Part shown: positions 18,896 through 19,434 of the stretch, in pieces
Layout of the letters: each line of letters starts with the position of its first letter
How positions within the stretch are numbered: the stretch's first letter is position 1
Origin: Candidatus Kerfeldbacteria bacterium
Lineage (GTDB): Bacteria; Patescibacteriota; Patescibacteriia; SBBC01; CAIJZX01
Reading direction: 5' to 3'
NCBI GenBank assembly: GCA_016217865.1
Contig: JACRFO010000118.1
Location: forward strand, 1-19,434
Length of the DNA: 19,434 nucleotides
Notes under the pieces: model-generated
Database searches by the model: none
Seen by the model: only the letters and a program-made list of their open reading frames with translations
What the model was told of the DNA's origin: nothing
Program-made: the position numbers and the translations under genes

Positions 18896-19434
18896 ATGAA
18901 GCACCTTACCCTTGTGTTGATCAGTCTGATATTCACCGCGGCCGGGTGCAGGTCAACAGTAACGCTGTCGAACACTTCGTCAACGGTCACGACGAACACC
19001 GCATCGATAACGAACAGTCCAACGAATACATCTGTTCGAGTGACCTGGATGGCGACGGGGACTGGCTGGGTTGCTGATGGTACGCCGCCGCCTTGTCCAA
19101 CGCCGCCGTTCCGTAGTCCGGTCGATGTTCAAGCCGCAACGGCCGTACTCTATCCCGGTCAGACCCGCGGCGGGAACTACAAGCCGCATGGCGGTTTCCG
19201 GTTCGACAACGCATCGTCGAACGCCGTAATCGTCAACGCGCCAGCTGATGCCGAGGTTGTCCGCGGAAGTCGGTACATTGAGCAAGGTGAAACACAGTAT
19301 CTCCTCGACTTCATTATGCCGTGCGGAATCATGTACCGGTTTGACCACCTGCTCGCCCTGTCAGCGAAGCTCCAAGCCGTTGTTGACCAATTTCCCGCTG
19401 CAACGGTTGGTGATTCACGGTCGACCACCGTCAA
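18896..19434 (+). CDS. Lipoprotein with a M23-peptidase-like domain, cut by the right edge
   Basis: At least 179 residues, open to the last base. MKHLTLVLISLIFTAAGC is a lipoprotein signal with the lipobox TAAGC, so Cys18 should carry the lipid. A Ser/Thr/Asn-rich linker of about 30 residues follows. The globular part contains YPGQTRGGNYKPHGGFRFD, NAPADAEVVRGS, QYLLDFIMPCG and MYRFDHL. This order resembles the LytM/M23 fold ('.P..G......HGG.D', 'V.AP.dG.V', '..H...'), but the first His-to-Asp spacing is longer than in active enzymes, so it may be a non-catalytic or variant form. No stop is seen. It is coded in the same operon as the gene at 18237. Confidence 0.75.
   Translation, partial: MKHLTLVLISLIFTAAGCRSTVTLSNTSSTVTTNTASITNSPTNTSVRVTWMATGTGWVADGTPPPCPTPPFRSPVDVQAATAVLYPGQTRGGNYKPHGGFRFDNASSNAVIVNAPADAEVVRGSRYIEQGETQYLLDFIMPCGIMYRFDHLLALSAKLQAVVDQFPAATVGDSRSTTV

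Noticed and set aside
1..19434. tRNA, rRNA, CRISPR array, transposase or prophage genes
   Set aside because: No cloverleaf-like segments, regularly spaced direct repeats, transposase or phage structural motifs were seen on reading both strands. This was by eye, so a covariance-model scan would be needed to be certain.

Overview
The window looks like a piece of chromosome from a small-genome bacterium of the Candidate Phyla Radiation (Patescibacteria, Parcubacteria-like), with an estimated G+C in the mid-50s percent. This is inferred from gene content. The core enzymes are trimmed: a prolyl-tRNA synthetase without its editing insertion, a half-length TsaB, a MurF without its N-terminal domain and a fragment of a Y-family polymerase. 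They sit among compact, overlapping genes and many orphan secreted or membrane proteins. No rRNA, tRNA, CRISPR array or insertion sequence was seen. No stretch longer than about 225 bases lacks a gene.

Layout. Positions 1-2404 hold a partial minus-strand gene, an HTH regulator and tsaB as an operon, and the minus-strand pair lexA / Y-family polymerase remnant. Positions 2405-5405 hold a structured 220-base intergenic region, an RmlC-like sugar epimerase and a UvrD/PcrA helicase. Positions 5413-5965 carry two tiny membrane proteins on one promoter. A GT2 glycosyltransferase follows at 6104-6973 and ends in a terminator. Positions 7078-11911 are a division/cell-wall cluster, mraZ-rsmH-ftsL-ftsI-murF, driven by one clear promoter that overlaps a row of MraZ-type repeats. 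Then come a small orphan gene, proS, and two divergent orphan genes sharing a palindromic promoter. Positions 14259-16872 hold a membrane protein, an ECF sigma factor, a membrane protein that is a candidate anti-sigma factor, and a secreted protein. The same unusual promoter stands before both the sigma gene and the secreted-protein gene. Positions 16952-18194 hold two more orphan cassettes, and 18237-19434 hold a secreted four-cysteine protein and a partial lipoprotein.

Two expression styles are interleaved. Most conserved genes, and the longer secreted ones, have no Shine-Dalgarno sequence. Several have a TATACT-like -10 box only 6-13 bases before the ATG, which implies leaderless mRNAs. 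By contrast, seven short unrecognised genes have good Shine-Dalgarno sites. Their promoters are mostly textbook TTGACA/TTGACG-N17-TAnnnT, and hairpins often follow them. They look like a separate population of inserted gene cassettes. The best system-level candidate is the ECF sigma / membrane-partner / secreted-effector circuit at 14985-16872, whose two promoters share a 14-base identical -10 block and identical spacing.
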